From Anaerolineales bacterium (lineage in GTDB: Bacteria; Chloroflexota; Anaerolineae; Aggregatilineales; J027), in NCBI GenBank assembly GCA_020634155.1, contig JACKCI010000001.1:1860001-1924000 (forward strand): a DNA stretch of 64,000 nt, in the 5' to 3' direction. The notes under the pieces are model-generated. The model saw only the letters and a list, made by a program, of their open reading frames with translations, was not told the origin of the DNA and searched no databases. Shown here piece after piece: positions 32,536-41,170 of the stretch (positions are counted from its first letter, which is position 1; each line of letters begins with the position of its first letter). Position numbers and translations under genes: made by a program.

Positions 32536-34782
32536 ATGCGATTATTGAAACAACATCTATTCCTGTTCATTTTGATTGTTGCCCTTATCGTTGCCAGCTT
32601 GCCCAGCCCAAACCGTCCAGCAGCCCAAACCGCCGTCACACTCCGCGTTGGTTTTTTGGAGGGGGCAGGTAGCGCAGGCGATCGCGGCGCTCAATTAGCC
32701 GTTGACCAGATTAACCAGAGTGGCGGGGTGAATGGTCCAGACGGCACCCGCTATCGCTTTGAGTTGGTGTATCCCCAAGGTAGCCCAACCTCCCCCGACC
32801 TTGTACCCGTAGCCATCGACAATTTACGGGCGCAGACGGTGGTCGCCATCATCGGCCCAACCCGGAATGACCTGATTAGTATCGATAATATCGAGGCCTT
32901 AGCACGGGCTGGGGTGCCAATTTTGTCACTGGCAACGCTGGATACCCTAACTGATATTGATGTCACCAACAACATCATTCGCGTGCGGGCTGCCGAGCGC
33001 TATTACAGTGAAGCGCTGGCGGATGTCTTGCTGAAGGATAAAGGCCTCACCCGCTTGGCGCTCATCCAAACCGATGTAGCGTCCACCGAGGCGCTGTTGC
33101 TCTTTGAGCAAGCCCTCAACGATGCAGGTCTAACCCCCGCCCTAAAAATCCAGCGCCTTGATAATAGCACCCTCAGCCAAGACACCGCCGAAATCCTGCA
33201 AAATGGGCCAGAGGGGGTGGTGATGTGGGGGCCACCTGCTGATGCTGCGGCCTTACTGCAAAATCTACGGGCGGCGAATTATCCGGGCGTCTTTGCGTAT
33301 CGTAACGCGCTTGATGTATTCAGCAACGGTTTAGCCTCTCCACGCCTTGCGAATGGGGTGATTGGGGTGGCCTCGTGGGTCTTCAGCCAACCAACCGATG
33401 CGAGTCGGGCCTTCTTGGTCGATTATGTCTCGACCTTCAACCGCATCCCAACGGATACCGAGGCAGCGGGCTACGACGCCATGTGGATTTTGCGCCGCCA
33501 AATTGAGCTATCCGGCCCGACCATGCCCGCCCTCTATGAAGGCTTGCAGCAAACCCCCACCCTGTACACCGTGCAGGGGCAGCTTGAACCGCAGCAGTAT
33601 GGCAATGGTGATTTTGCGCGGCATGTGACAGTCTATACCCTGACGGACGACGGCGGGCCACGCCTCTTGGCACGTTATGCCAATACAGTGCGCTTGCCCG
33701 ATGATGTATTGGCGCAAGACCCACGTATCGTGGCCCTGCTCGGCACACCCACCTTCACCCCAACCATTACGCTAACGCCATCTATCACGCCAACCCCCAC
33801 TTCAACACCGACCTTTACCCCCACACCAAGTCAGGTGGTCATCAACGTCACCAACCCCACCGTCAATGTGCGGAGTGGCCCTAGCACCGATTACACCAAG
33901 ATTGGCGAACTCGGCGCTGGCGACCAAGTACCCGTCATTGGGGCCAATCAAGACTATACATGGTTTGCGATTCTCTATCGAGGACAGCAAGCGTGGGTCG
34001 CGGCCAGCGTGGTGGAAATCTTTGACCCCGGTGGCCTATTGGTGCAATTGCCAATTTTGGGCGATGTATCCGGTGGCGGCGGCCTTCCAGCGGGCGGTGG
34101 CACCACACCCTCGGCTCCCACAGGCGGCATTGATTTGGTCATCGACAGTGTGAATTTCCTGCCGCCTGCACCAACCCCCGGTCAAGCTTTTATCGTTCAA
34201 ATCAACGTCCGCAATCAAGGTACAGCCGCCAGTGGGCCATTCACAGTAGCGGGTACTTTTGAGCCGGGTGGCATCTTCAGCAGCGCCAATGTCGCTAATG
34301 TCGGGGCGGGCGGTGTACAGGTCGTTAATCTTGACCTAAACCTAAATGGCACGGGAGCCTTTACAACCAATGTGCTGGTTGACTCAGGCAATACGGTGAG
34401 CGAGTCGAATGAGGACAATAACATCTTCACCATCACCTATCGAATCGACTTCCCGTTGCTCTCAGAGATTCAAAACTTCACAATGCCCGTCAACGTGTCG
34501 ATTGACATGGCAGGCGGTACTCCAGACATCATCTGGACAGGCAGTACCCTTGATAGCCAAAATAACGCCCGCTTGGGTATCCTCAACAATGCCGTCTATG
34601 AGTTTGTGACCTTCAACTTAATCGACCCCAACGTTTTGACCCAGACCTCGCTATTTGATAGCCAAGTACAAACCGGAACGGTCATTGGCATTATCACAGC
34701 GGAGGGGCGGCGCGGTGTTATCAAGGTCGAGTCACGCTCTGGCCCAGCTTTAACGGTATCGTATCGGGTGTATATCAACTAG
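32536..34782 (+). CDS. Branched-chain-amino-acid-type binding protein fused to SH3b and CARDB-like domains
   Basis: The 748-residue exported protein begins with a signal peptide (RLLKQHLFLFILIVALIV). Residues ~35-390 form a type I periplasmic binding domain (VGFLEGAGSAGDRGAQLAVDQIN, VVAIIGPTRND, GYDAMWILRRQ), as in Leu/Ile/Val receptors. A Thr/Pro-rich linker (~415-435) leads to a bacterial SH3 domain (VNVRSGPSTDYTKIGELGAGD), a CARDB-like Ig domain (VRNQGTAASGPF, VSESNEDNNIF) and a final beta part. SH3b and CARDB parts suggest binding to cell wall or surface. ATG 32536 has GAGGTG 6 bases upstream; the longer frame precedes the promoter. No LivHMGF genes adjoin. Confidence 0.85.
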   Translation: MRLLKQHLFLFILIVALIVASLPSPNRPAAQTAVTLRVGFLEGAGSAGDRGAQLAVDQINQSGGVNGPDGTRYRFELVYPQGSPTSPDLVPVAIDNLRAQTVVAIIGPTRNDLISIDNIEALARAGVPILSLATLDTLTDIDVTNNIIRVRAAERYYSEALADVLLKDKGLTRLALIQTDVASTEALLLFEQALNDAGLTPALKIQRLDNSTLSQDTAEILQNGPEGVVMWGPPADAAALLQNLRAANYPGVFAYRNALDVFSNGLASPRLANGVIGVASWVFSQPTDASRAFLVDYVSTFNRIPTDTEAAGYDAMWILRRQIELSGPTMPALYEGLQQTPTLYTVQGQLEPQQYGNGDFARHVTVYTLTDDGGPRLLARYANTVRLPDDVLAQDPRIVALLGTPTFTPTITLTPSITPTPTSTPTFTPTPSQVVINVTNPTVNVRSGPSTDYTKIGELGAGDQVPVIGANQDYTWFAILYRGQQAWVAASVVEIFDPGGLLVQLPILGDVSGGGGLPAGGGTTPSAPTGGIDLVIDSVNFLPPAPTPGQAFIVQINVRNQGTAASGPFTVAGTFEPGGIFSSANVANVGAGGVQVVNLDLNLNGTGAFTTNVLVDSGNTVSESNEDNNIFTITYRIDFPLLSEIQNFTMPVNVSIDMAGGTPDIIWTGSTLDSQNNARLGILNNAVYEFVTFNLIDPNVLTQTSLFDSQVQTGTVIGIITAEGRRGVIKVESRSGPALTVSYRVYIN
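33742..33834 (+). repeat. Thr/Pro-coding low-complexity linker
   Basis: Imperfect 6-base ACNCCN-type units encode a Thr/Pro/Ser linker between the binding domain and the SH3b domain. A similar tract lies at 62487-62692. Confidence 0.6.
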
Positions 34783-34787
34783 GAGCT

Positions 34788-35894
34788 ATGGTGCATATCG
34801 CTGTTAACGCCCACTTACTCGCGCCGGGGGATGGCTATCGGCGGGCTGGCATTCATCGCTACATGTATGGGGTGTTGCGCCACCTGCCCGATGTCGATGA
34901 AAGCCTGCGCTATACCGTCATGCTCAACCATCATCTGGATTACAGCCATCCGCGCCAACAGGAGCGCCTTGGGATGTTCAACACCGCCAAGCCCAGCCAG
35001 CGCATTGTCTGGGAACAACTGGTACAGCCTTGGGCGTTGCGTCAACTCAAGCCCGATTTGTATCATGGCCTTGCCTTTGTACAACCCGTGTCGGTACCCT
35101 GCCCATCGGTGGTGACGGTCTACGATTTGAGTTTTGAACGCTATCCGGAAGTCCTCAGTGGACTGCGACGGCGCTATCTACAGGCCTTCACCAAACATAG
35201 CTGCCAGCACGCCACCCGCATCATCAGCATCTCAGAAAGCACCAAGCGCGATTTGGTCGAATTGTGGCAGATTGACCCCGCCAAGATTGATATTGCCTAT
35301 CCGGGAGTGGGGTCGGAGTTTCGGCGCTTGCCCACTGAGGACGTTGAGGCTTTCCGCCATGCCAAGGGTCTGCCTAAGCGCTTCTGGTTCTTTGTCGGCA
35401 CCTTCGAGCCGCGCAAGAATCTATCCTTGTTGATTGAGGCTTATGGGCAGTTGCCGCCTACGGTGCGTGAGGAAGTGCATTTGGTACTGGGCGGGGGTAA
35501 AGGCTGGATGTATGATGACATTTTCTCCCGCAGCGCGGCCTATCCCACCATCCACACCCCCGGCTATATACCCGCTGAGGAATTAGCGCTATGGTATAAC
35601 GCGGCGGAGGCCTTTTTATACCCAACCCTCTATGAGGGCTTTGGCATTCCGATTGTGGAGGCCTTGGCGTGTGGGACGCCTGTAGTAGCCTCCAATAGTT
35701 CGTCCTTGCCAGAAGCAGCGGGTGAGGTCGGCATCTTGCTGCCCCCCGATGACTCGTCAGCATGGACAGCAACCCTAGAAAGATTAGCAAACCAACCTGC
35801 CGTTGTTGCCGAGACCGGGCCTGCGTGGGCAGCACGCTTTACATGGGAACACGCAGCCCAACAAACTGTGGAAAGTTACCGTAAATGCCGATAA
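34788..35894 (+). CDS. GT4-family glycosyltransferase
   Basis: This 368-residue GT-B enzyme would add a sugar from a nucleotide donor to a growing polysaccharide or glycolipid. The C-terminal donor domain has FVGTFEPRKNLSLLIEAY, a YIPAEELALWYNAAEAFLYPTLYEGFG-type stretch and the EGFGIPIVEALACGTPVV site with its paired Glu residues. The N-terminal part is typical of the mannosyltransferase-like group (YHGLAFVQP, VYDLSF). The start may be ATG 34788 or GTG 34791, which has better spacing to AGGAG. It follows the binding-protein gene by 5 bases and overlaps the sugar transferase gene by 10. Confidence 0.92.
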   Translation: MVHIAVNAHLLAPGDGYRRAGIHRYMYGVLRHLPDVDESLRYTVMLNHHLDYSHPRQQERLGMFNTAKPSQRIVWEQLVQPWALRQLKPDLYHGLAFVQPVSVPCPSVVTVYDLSFERYPEVLSGLRRRYLQAFTKHSCQHATRIISISESTKRDLVELWQIDPAKIDIAYPGVGSEFRRLPTEDVEAFRHAKGLPKRFWFFVGTFEPRKNLSLLIEAYGQLPPTVREEVHLVLGGGKGWMYDDIFSRSAAYPTIHTPGYIPAEELALWYNAAEAFLYPTLYEGFGIPIVEALACGTPVVASNSSSLPEAAGEVGILLPPDDSSAWTATLERLANQPAVVAETGPAWAARFTWEHAAQQTVESYRKCR

Positions 35895-37327
35895 ATGAGC
35901 AAAAACATCCTTTTGCCGCCTTTAGTGGGTGGCGCTTGCTGTTGACCGATGCGCTTTTGATTTGGGTATCTTTTTTTGTATCGTATGTTCTGCGCTACAC
36001 CCTGCAACTCTTTGACCCCGTAGATGAGGCCAACAGCGCCCCATTTACGCCCTACCTGCCCTATGCCACCATCTATATGCTGTGGCTGTTGATGGCGAAC
36101 CAAGGCGCACGACTCTATAAAATGCAGCGCGGGCGGAGTTGGGCCAGTGAGCTTTTTGCCATCGGCAACGGAGCCACCAACGCCGCGATTGTGGTCATGG
36201 CACTCAGTTTCCTGTTGCGTCCCTTGGTCTTTTCGCGGTTATTAGTCATTCAGGCGGTGGTATTGACCATCTTCTTGCTAGGGCTGTGGCGCTTCATCAG
36301 TCGTGTGGTCAAAATGCGCCTGCGAAAACGCGGCATTGGCGTGGAGCGTGTACTGATTGTGGGGGCCGATGAGCTAGGGAGGCATGTCCTTCGCACGGTG
36401 GTGGCCCGTCCTGACCTCGGCTATCTCCCTATCGGCTTCTTGGATGATGACCCCACCACCCATGACCTCGGACGGGTACCCTCACTCGGCACCAGCAGCG
36501 ACTTGTCCGCAACCCTTGACCAGCAGCATGTTGATTTGGTGATTGTAACCCTGCCGTGGGAGCAGCACCGCCAGATTGTCGAGATTGTTGAGGAGTGCGA
36601 AAAGCGCCACATCCAAGTCCGCACCGTACCTGACCTATTGCAACTCAACCTCTCCCAAGTGCGGGTGGAGATGTTGGGCAGTATCCCACTCATGGGCCTG
36701 CACCGCGACCTCGAATTTCACCCCGCCAACCGCATCATGAAACGGGCCTTTGATATAACGCTGGTGATTTTGAGCCTACCCGTCTCGTTACCTATCCTCA
36801 GCCTTATTGCGCTGGCGATTCGCATCGATTCGTCGGGGCCGATTCTCTTTGGACAAGAACGGATTGGACTCAACGGCAAGCCCTTCAAAATCTACAAGTT
36901 CCGCTCAATGATTAAGGATGCCGAGCAAGAATGGGAGAAGTTGCTGCGCCAGACCAACCAAATCGACAACCCCCGCCCCAAAATCGAAAACGACCCACGC
37001 ATCACCCGCGTCGGTAGGTTTATCCGTGAGACAAGCCTCGATGAACTACCCAATCTGCTGAATGTCCTGAAAGGGGATATGAGCCTGATTGGGCCACGTC
37101 CCCAAGTCCGCCGCGAAGTTGAACTCTATGAGGCATGGCATTACCAGCGGCTCAAGGTTCAACCCGGCATGACAGGACTTTGGCAAATCAATGGACGCAG
37201 CGATGTGCCGTTTGATGAGATGGTCTTGATGGATATTTACTATATTGAGAACTGGTCGTTGGCCTTAGACCTGCAAATTCTCTTGCAGACAGCCCCCCGT
37301 GTGATATTCAGGGTTGGGGCCTACTAA
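35885..37327 (+). CDS. Undecaprenyl-phosphate sugar-phosphate transferase (WbaP/WcaJ type)
   Basis: The 480-residue enzyme starts polysaccharide repeat synthesis by moving a sugar phosphate from a nucleotide sugar to undecaprenyl phosphate. It has four to five N-terminal membrane helices, a CoA-binding-like Rossmann part (VLIVGADELGRHVLR, about 145-260), a re-entrant helix (KRAFDITLVILSLPVSLPILSL) and the catalytic domain with FGQERIGLNGKPF, YKFRSM, ETSLDELPNLLNVLKGDMSLIGPRP and GMTGLWQINGR. ATG 35885 overlaps the glycosyltransferase end, so the pair is coupled. It converges with rho (4-base overlap). Confidence 0.95.
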   Translation: MPINEQKHPFAAFSGWRLLLTDALLIWVSFFVSYVLRYTLQLFDPVDEANSAPFTPYLPYATIYMLWLLMANQGARLYKMQRGRSWASELFAIGNGATNAAIVVMALSFLLRPLVFSRLLVIQAVVLTIFLLGLWRFISRVVKMRLRKRGIGVERVLIVGADELGRHVLRTVVARPDLGYLPIGFLDDDPTTHDLGRVPSLGTSSDLSATLDQQHVDLVIVTLPWEQHRQIVEIVEECEKRHIQVRTVPDLLQLNLSQVRVEMLGSIPLMGLHRDLEFHPANRIMKRAFDITLVILSLPVSLPILSLIALAIRIDSSGPILFGQERIGLNGKPFKIYKFRSMIKDAEQEWEKLLRQTNQIDNPRPKIENDPRITRVGRFIRETSLDELPNLLNVLKGDMSLIGPRPQVRREVELYEAWHYQRLKVQPGMTGLWQINGRSDVPFDEMVLMDIYYIENWSLALDLQILLQTAPRVIFRVGAY

Positions 37328-38607
37328 GACCGGACAATCAAGCTCTCAAGGAACTCTTCGTTATTCTCGGTACGGCGTAATTGTTGCAACAGGACTTCGG
37401 TGGGTTCGACAATCTCATCTTGCGATTCACGCGCCATGACATCGTACATGCGGCGCATCGTCCACACCCGTTGGGTAATATCCGGCCCCAGCAAGAGTTC
37501 TTCTTTACGAGTCGAAGATTGCTTAATGTCAAAGGCCGGGAAGATACGGCGCTCTTGCAATTCCCGCGAGAGGTGCAATTCGGAGTTACCCGTGCCCTTA
37601 AATTCTTCGTAAATCACATCATCCATACGGCTACCCGTCTTGACCAAGCACGTGGCAAGGATAGTCAAGCTACCGCCTTCTTCAACGTTACGCGCCGCAC
37701 CAAAAAAGCGCTTGGGCGGATACAAGGCCGAGGGGTCAAGACCACCCGTTAAGGTACGACCACTGGGCGGCACCACCAAGTTATAAGCACGCGCCAAACG
37801 GGTGATGCTATCCAGCAAAATCGCCACATCACGTCCGCTTTCCACCAAACGCTTGGCCCGTTCCAGCGCCATCTCAGCCACACGCACATGGCTTTGGGCG
37901 AGGTCATCGAAGGTGCTGCTAATCACTTCAGCATCCACCGAGCGATCCATATCGGTCACTTCTTCGGGGCGCTCCCCAATGAGGACTACCATCAAATGCA
38001 CACCGGGGTAGTTGAGGCTAATGGCGTTAGCGACTTCCTTTAGGACGGTCGTTTTACCAGCCTTGGGCGGGCTAACGAACAACCCCCGCTGCCCCATCCC
38101 AATCGGGGCTACCAGATTGAGCAAGCGCGTCGAAAGCACATGCGGGCTGGTTTCCAAATTGAAGCGGGTATCAGGGAAGATGGGGGTCAAGTTCTCGAAG
38201 TTGGGGCGATACTTAATCAGTTCGGGGTCATTGCCATTGACAGCTTCTACCCGCAACAGACCAAAGTATTTTTCGGAGTCCTTGGGGGGGCGTACCTGCC
38301 CGATGACCATATCACCCGTGCGGAGGCTGAAGCGGCGGATTTGCGCTTGGCTGACATAGATGTCTTCGGGGCTGGGGCGATAGGAGCGGGAACGGAGGAA
38401 CCCGATGCCATCTTCGATAATTTCCAAGACACCACCGCGCAGTTGGTAGCCCTGCTGCTCGGCCTTGGCACGCAGAATGCTGAGCACCAGCTCTTCTTTC
38501 TTAAGGCGGCTATAGCTTGTGACCTCCATATCACGCGCCAAGCCCCGTAATTCGACCAATGTCATGCGGTCGAGGTCTGCTATATTTAATTCGGACGTTG
38601 AAGCCAT
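37324..38607 (-). CDS. rho: Transcription termination factor Rho
   Basis: Rho is a hexameric RNA helicase that ends transcription of untranslated RNA. The 427-residue protein has the N-terminal Rho-N helix (MTLVELRGLARDMEVTSYSRLKKEEL), an RNA-binding cold-shock-like domain (GVLEIIEDGIGFLR, YVSQAQIRRFSLRTGD), Walker A in PPKAGKTTVLKEVA, Walker B in VAILLDSITRLARA, the Q-loop region and the R-loop (KGTGNSEL). ATG 38607 has GGGAG 8 bases upstream; the frame extends to 38700 without support. The upstream leader carries a small CCCCA/TGGGG hairpin at 38680-38693. Confidence 0.97.
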   Translation of the reverse strand: MASTSELNIADLDRMTLVELRGLARDMEVTSYSRLKKEELVLSILRAKAEQQGYQLRGGVLEIIEDGIGFLRSRSYRPSPEDIYVSQAQIRRFSLRTGDMVIGQVRPPKDSEKYFGLLRVEAVNGNDPELIKYRPNFENLTPIFPDTRFNLETSPHVLSTRLLNLVAPIGMGQRGLFVSPPKAGKTTVLKEVANAISLNYPGVHLMVVLIGERPEEVTDMDRSVDAEVISSTFDDLAQSHVRVAEMALERAKRLVESGRDVAILLDSITRLARAYNLVVPPSGRTLTGGLDPSALYPPKRFFGAARNVEEGGSLTILATCLVKTGSRMDDVIYEEFKGTGNSELHLSRELQERRIFPAFDIKQSSTRKEELLLGPDITQRVWTMRRMYDVMARESQDEIVEPTEVLLQQLRRTENNEEFLESLIVRS

Positions 38608-38967
38608 TGAATGAACTCCCAAATTAGGATAAGAAAAATGGATTGGAGAAACATGTGCGGGTGTAATCGCAGGAGCTACCCCACGAATGGGGCCAATCAT
38701 TCAGGTTAGCATGGCAAGGAACCGGCTAATTTTTTAGGTGAATGCTGTGGGGGTTGCTCAAAACACCTGAAATAAACGTGAACTTGGTAAAAAAGCTGCT
38801 GAATATTTTTCACAATATAGCATAGTCTTTGCCCATGAGCAAGCCATTAAATTGCGTTAGGTGATTTATGACAAGTAGCCCCACCTTTGCGCGGGTCAGT
38901 CTTGGCGCTAATTTGCACCCTAGAAAGCCATCAACAAGCCATTTTGACGCATTATGCGAGCGTATCC
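38608..38967. other. Intergenic region, rho leader to T-box promoter
   Basis: About 360 bases between the divergent rho and thrS units. It holds the rho leader (small hairpin at 38680-38693) and an AT-rich part around 38720-38830. A 61-codon frame at 38868-39053 crosses the T-box promoter and is not credible. I see no other feature. Confidence 0.5.
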
Positions 38968-38997
38968 TTGACAACCCGCCTGTTTTTCCTCTATCCT
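38968..38997 (+). promoter_or_regulatory. Promoter of the T-box / thrS unit
   Basis: Perfect TTGACA (38968-38973), 18-base spacer, TATCCT (38992-38997). The start near 39004 coincides with the beginning of the structured T-box leader. Confidence 0.7.
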
Positions 38998-39003
38998 TTT
39001 TCG

Positions 39004-39284
39004 TACAACACAAAGCGTTGAGCGGGACGAGTATCATCTGGGAATGGTTCTAGAGAGGGTGTGTCATTAGGCTGCAAGCACACCCAACCGGACAGACGAG
39101 AAAACCACCCGTGAGTGCTTGATTGAACGGCTCTGCCCAGTAAATCAAGACGGTCTGCCCCGTTATCGGCAACCATAAGACCTGTTCACGGGTTCCCCTT
39201 GAGCAGGTGAAATTGGGTGGAACCGCGTAAGATGTGACATCTACCGCCCCATGTCAACTTTTGGCATGGGGCTTTTTCGTTTTT
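39004..39284 (+). promoter_or_regulatory. T-box riboswitch (threonine) before thrS
   Basis: T-box leaders bind uncharged tRNA and let transcription continue when the amino acid is scarce. The signature GGGTGGAACCGCG is at 39215-39227. Upstream, about 200 bases fold-prone sequence fits Stem I, with ACC triplets at 39104-39109 as candidate threonine specifiers. GGGTGG (39215-39220) can pair with CCGCCC (39244-39249) to form the antiterminator, which would use up the 5' arm of the terminator. The specifier assignment is inferred from the downstream gene and not from a computed fold. Confidence 0.9.
39246..39284 (+). terminator. T-box regulated terminator
   Basis: GCCCCATGTCAA pairs with TTGGCATGGGGC (12 pairs, one G-U) around the loop CTT, followed by TTTTTCGTTTTT. 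Its 5' arm overlaps the antiterminator. Confidence 0.92.
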
Positions 39285-39309
39285 AAGCATGAGTAGCGCA
39301 GGAGGACAA

Positions 39310-41124
39310 ATGGAACGCTACGAAAGCAGCAAGCTCTACCGTATCCGCCATTCGATGGCCCATATCATGGCCCAAGCCGTGCTGGAAGTCTTTCCAGAGG
39401 CCAAAATCGCCATCGGCCCGCCCATTGAGGATGGCTTCTACTACGACTTTGAATTGCCACGCGCCGTCAACGAGCAAGACCTCAACCGTGTCACCAAACG
39501 CATGAAGGAAATCATCAAGGGTGGCTTTAGCTTTGAACGGCGGGTGGTCAGCGCCGACGAAGCCCTTGCTATGTTTGCCAACCAGCCCTACAAGGTCGAA
39601 CTGATTGAGGGCTTGATGGCGGGTAATCTCGATGAGTATGGCGAAAAGCGCAAAGATGGCGAAGAGGTCATCTTGACGACCTACCGCCAAGACTCCTTTG
39701 AGGACTTGTGTCGCGGCCCGCATGTCGAGAAAACCTCCGACATCAACCCCGACGCCTTTAGCATCAGCTTCAAAGAGCCAGCCGGAGCCTATTGGCGCGG
39801 GGACGAAAACAACCAAATGCTGACGCGCATCTATGGCACGGCATGGGAGACGCAAGAGGAACTCGAAGACTACTTGCAGCGCCTTGAGGAAGCCAAGCAG
39901 CGCGACCACCGCAAACTCGGTATTGAGCTAGGGCTGTTTGCCTTTAGCCAGTTAGTCGGCAAGGGCCTACCGCTTTGGAAACCCAAAGGTGCGGTCTTGC
40001 GTGATACACTGGAACGCTTCTTGCGCGATGAGCAGATTCGGCGCGGCTATACGCCCGTCATCACGCCCCATATCGCCAAGGTGGACTTGTATATCACGTC
40101 CGGTCACTACCCCTATTACGCCGATAGCCAGTATGACCCGATTGATGTCGATGGCGAACAGTTCATGCTCAAGCCGATGAACTGCCCGCATCATATCCAA
40201 ATCTACAAGAGCGAACACCGCTCCTACCGTGACCTGCCCATCCGCATGATGGAATTTGGCACGGTCTATCGCTATGAACAATCCGGTGAATTGAACGGCC
40301 TGACGCGGGTGCGTGGCTTCACGGTCGATGACGCTCACCTCTTTGTGACGCCCGACCAATTGCTGGAGGAGTTCATTGCCGTTGTTGAACTCATCCAATA
40401 CGTGTTTAACTCACTTGGCCTGCTCGATTTCAAGGCACGGGTGGGGGTGCGCGACCCCGAAAGCGATAAGTACATCGGGGCCGACGACATCTGGGAAAAG
40501 GCCACCAGCGCCATCATCGAAGCCTGTGACCGCCTCGGCTTGCAATACACGGTTGAGGAAGGCGAAGCGGCCTTCTACGGCCCCAAACTCGACTTCATCT
40601 TCCGTGACGTATTGAAGCGGGAATGGCAATTAGGGACGGTGCAGGTCGATTATTCGCTGCCAGAGCGCTTTGAGATGGAATATGTCGGGACGGATAACAA
40701 GACCCATCGCCCCATCATGATTCACCGTGCGCCCTTCGGTAGTTTGGAGCGCTTCATTGGTATCTTGACTGAACACTACTATGGGGCCTTCCCGCTGTGG
40801 TTGTCACCAGTGCAAATGGCCGTCTTGCCTGTCAGCAACAAGGTCGATGCTGAGGCCAAGGCGCTGGCGGCTCAGTTGCAAGCTGAAGGCTTCCGTGTCG
40901 AGGTCTATGAGCGGGGGCAATTGGGCAAGAAGATTGCCGAGGCCCGCGGCCAGCGCATCCCCTACCAAGTCATCTTAGGGCAGCGCGATGTGGAAAATGG
41001 CACGGTCAGCATCCGCTTGCGTGATGACACCGAACTGGAGCCGATGCCCGTCAGCGAGTTTATTGCGATGGCCCGTCACGTCCGTGACTCACGGGCGATG
41101 GATTTGGTGCCAGCGCAACAATAA
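39310..41124 (+). CDS. thrS: Threonyl-tRNA synthetase without TGS domain
   Basis: This class II enzyme charges tRNA-Thr. The 604 residues start directly in the editing domain (YRIRHSMAHIMAQAVLEVFP, with HxxxH metal/editing site, and PIEDGFYYDF), so the N-terminal TGS domain of E. coli-type enzymes is absent. The core has MKPMNCPHHIQIYK with the zinc Cys, YRDLPIRMMEFGTVYRYEQSGELNGLTRVRGF (motif 2), and HRAPFGSLERFIGIL (motif 3), then the anticodon-binding domain. ATG 39310 follows GGAGGA by 3 bases; ATG 39289 is in frame but abuts the terminator T-run and lacks a ribosome site. Controlled by the T-box upstream. Confidence 0.97.
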   Translation: MERYESSKLYRIRHSMAHIMAQAVLEVFPEAKIAIGPPIEDGFYYDFELPRAVNEQDLNRVTKRMKEIIKGGFSFERRVVSADEALAMFANQPYKVELIEGLMAGNLDEYGEKRKDGEEVILTTYRQDSFEDLCRGPHVEKTSDINPDAFSISFKEPAGAYWRGDENNQMLTRIYGTAWETQEELEDYLQRLEEAKQRDHRKLGIELGLFAFSQLVGKGLPLWKPKGAVLRDTLERFLRDEQIRRGYTPVITPHIAKVDLYITSGHYPYYADSQYDPIDVDGEQFMLKPMNCPHHIQIYKSEHRSYRDLPIRMMEFGTVYRYEQSGELNGLTRVRGFTVDDAHLFVTPDQLLEEFIAVVELIQYVFNSLGLLDFKARVGVRDPESDKYIGADDIWEKATSAIIEACDRLGLQYTVEEGEAAFYGPKLDFIFRDVLKREWQLGTVQVDYSLPERFEMEYVGTDNKTHRPIMIHRAPFGSLERFIGILTEHYYGAFPLWLSPVQMAVLPVSNKVDAEAKALAAQLQAEGFRVEVYERGQLGKKIAEARGQRIPYQVILGQRDVENGTVSIRLRDDTELEPMPVSEFIAMARHVRDSRAMDLVPAQQ

Positions 41125-41133
41125 CACAATCAA

Positions 41134-41158
41134 GGGGCAGGGTCGCGTGCCTTGCCCC
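41134..41158. terminator. T-less hairpin between convergent thrS and PBP genes
   Basis: GGGGCAGGG (41134-41142) pairs with CCTTGCCCC (41150-41158), nine pairs with one G-U, around a 7-base loop. No T-run follows on the plus strand. Confidence 0.45.
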
Positions 41159-41170
41159 CATCTCATTCAT

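Noticed and set aside
33742..33834. Short repeated ACNCCN units considered as a CRISPR or minisatellite
   Set aside because: They are in frame and encode a Thr/Pro linker; no regular spacers. The same holds for 62487-62692.
38868..39053. 61-codon reading frame before thrS
   Set aside because: It crosses the T-box promoter and the start of the leader RNA, and has no ribosome site.
39283..39909. 208-codon frame antisense to thrS
   Set aside because: Shadow of a highly conserved synthetase gene; no family resemblance.
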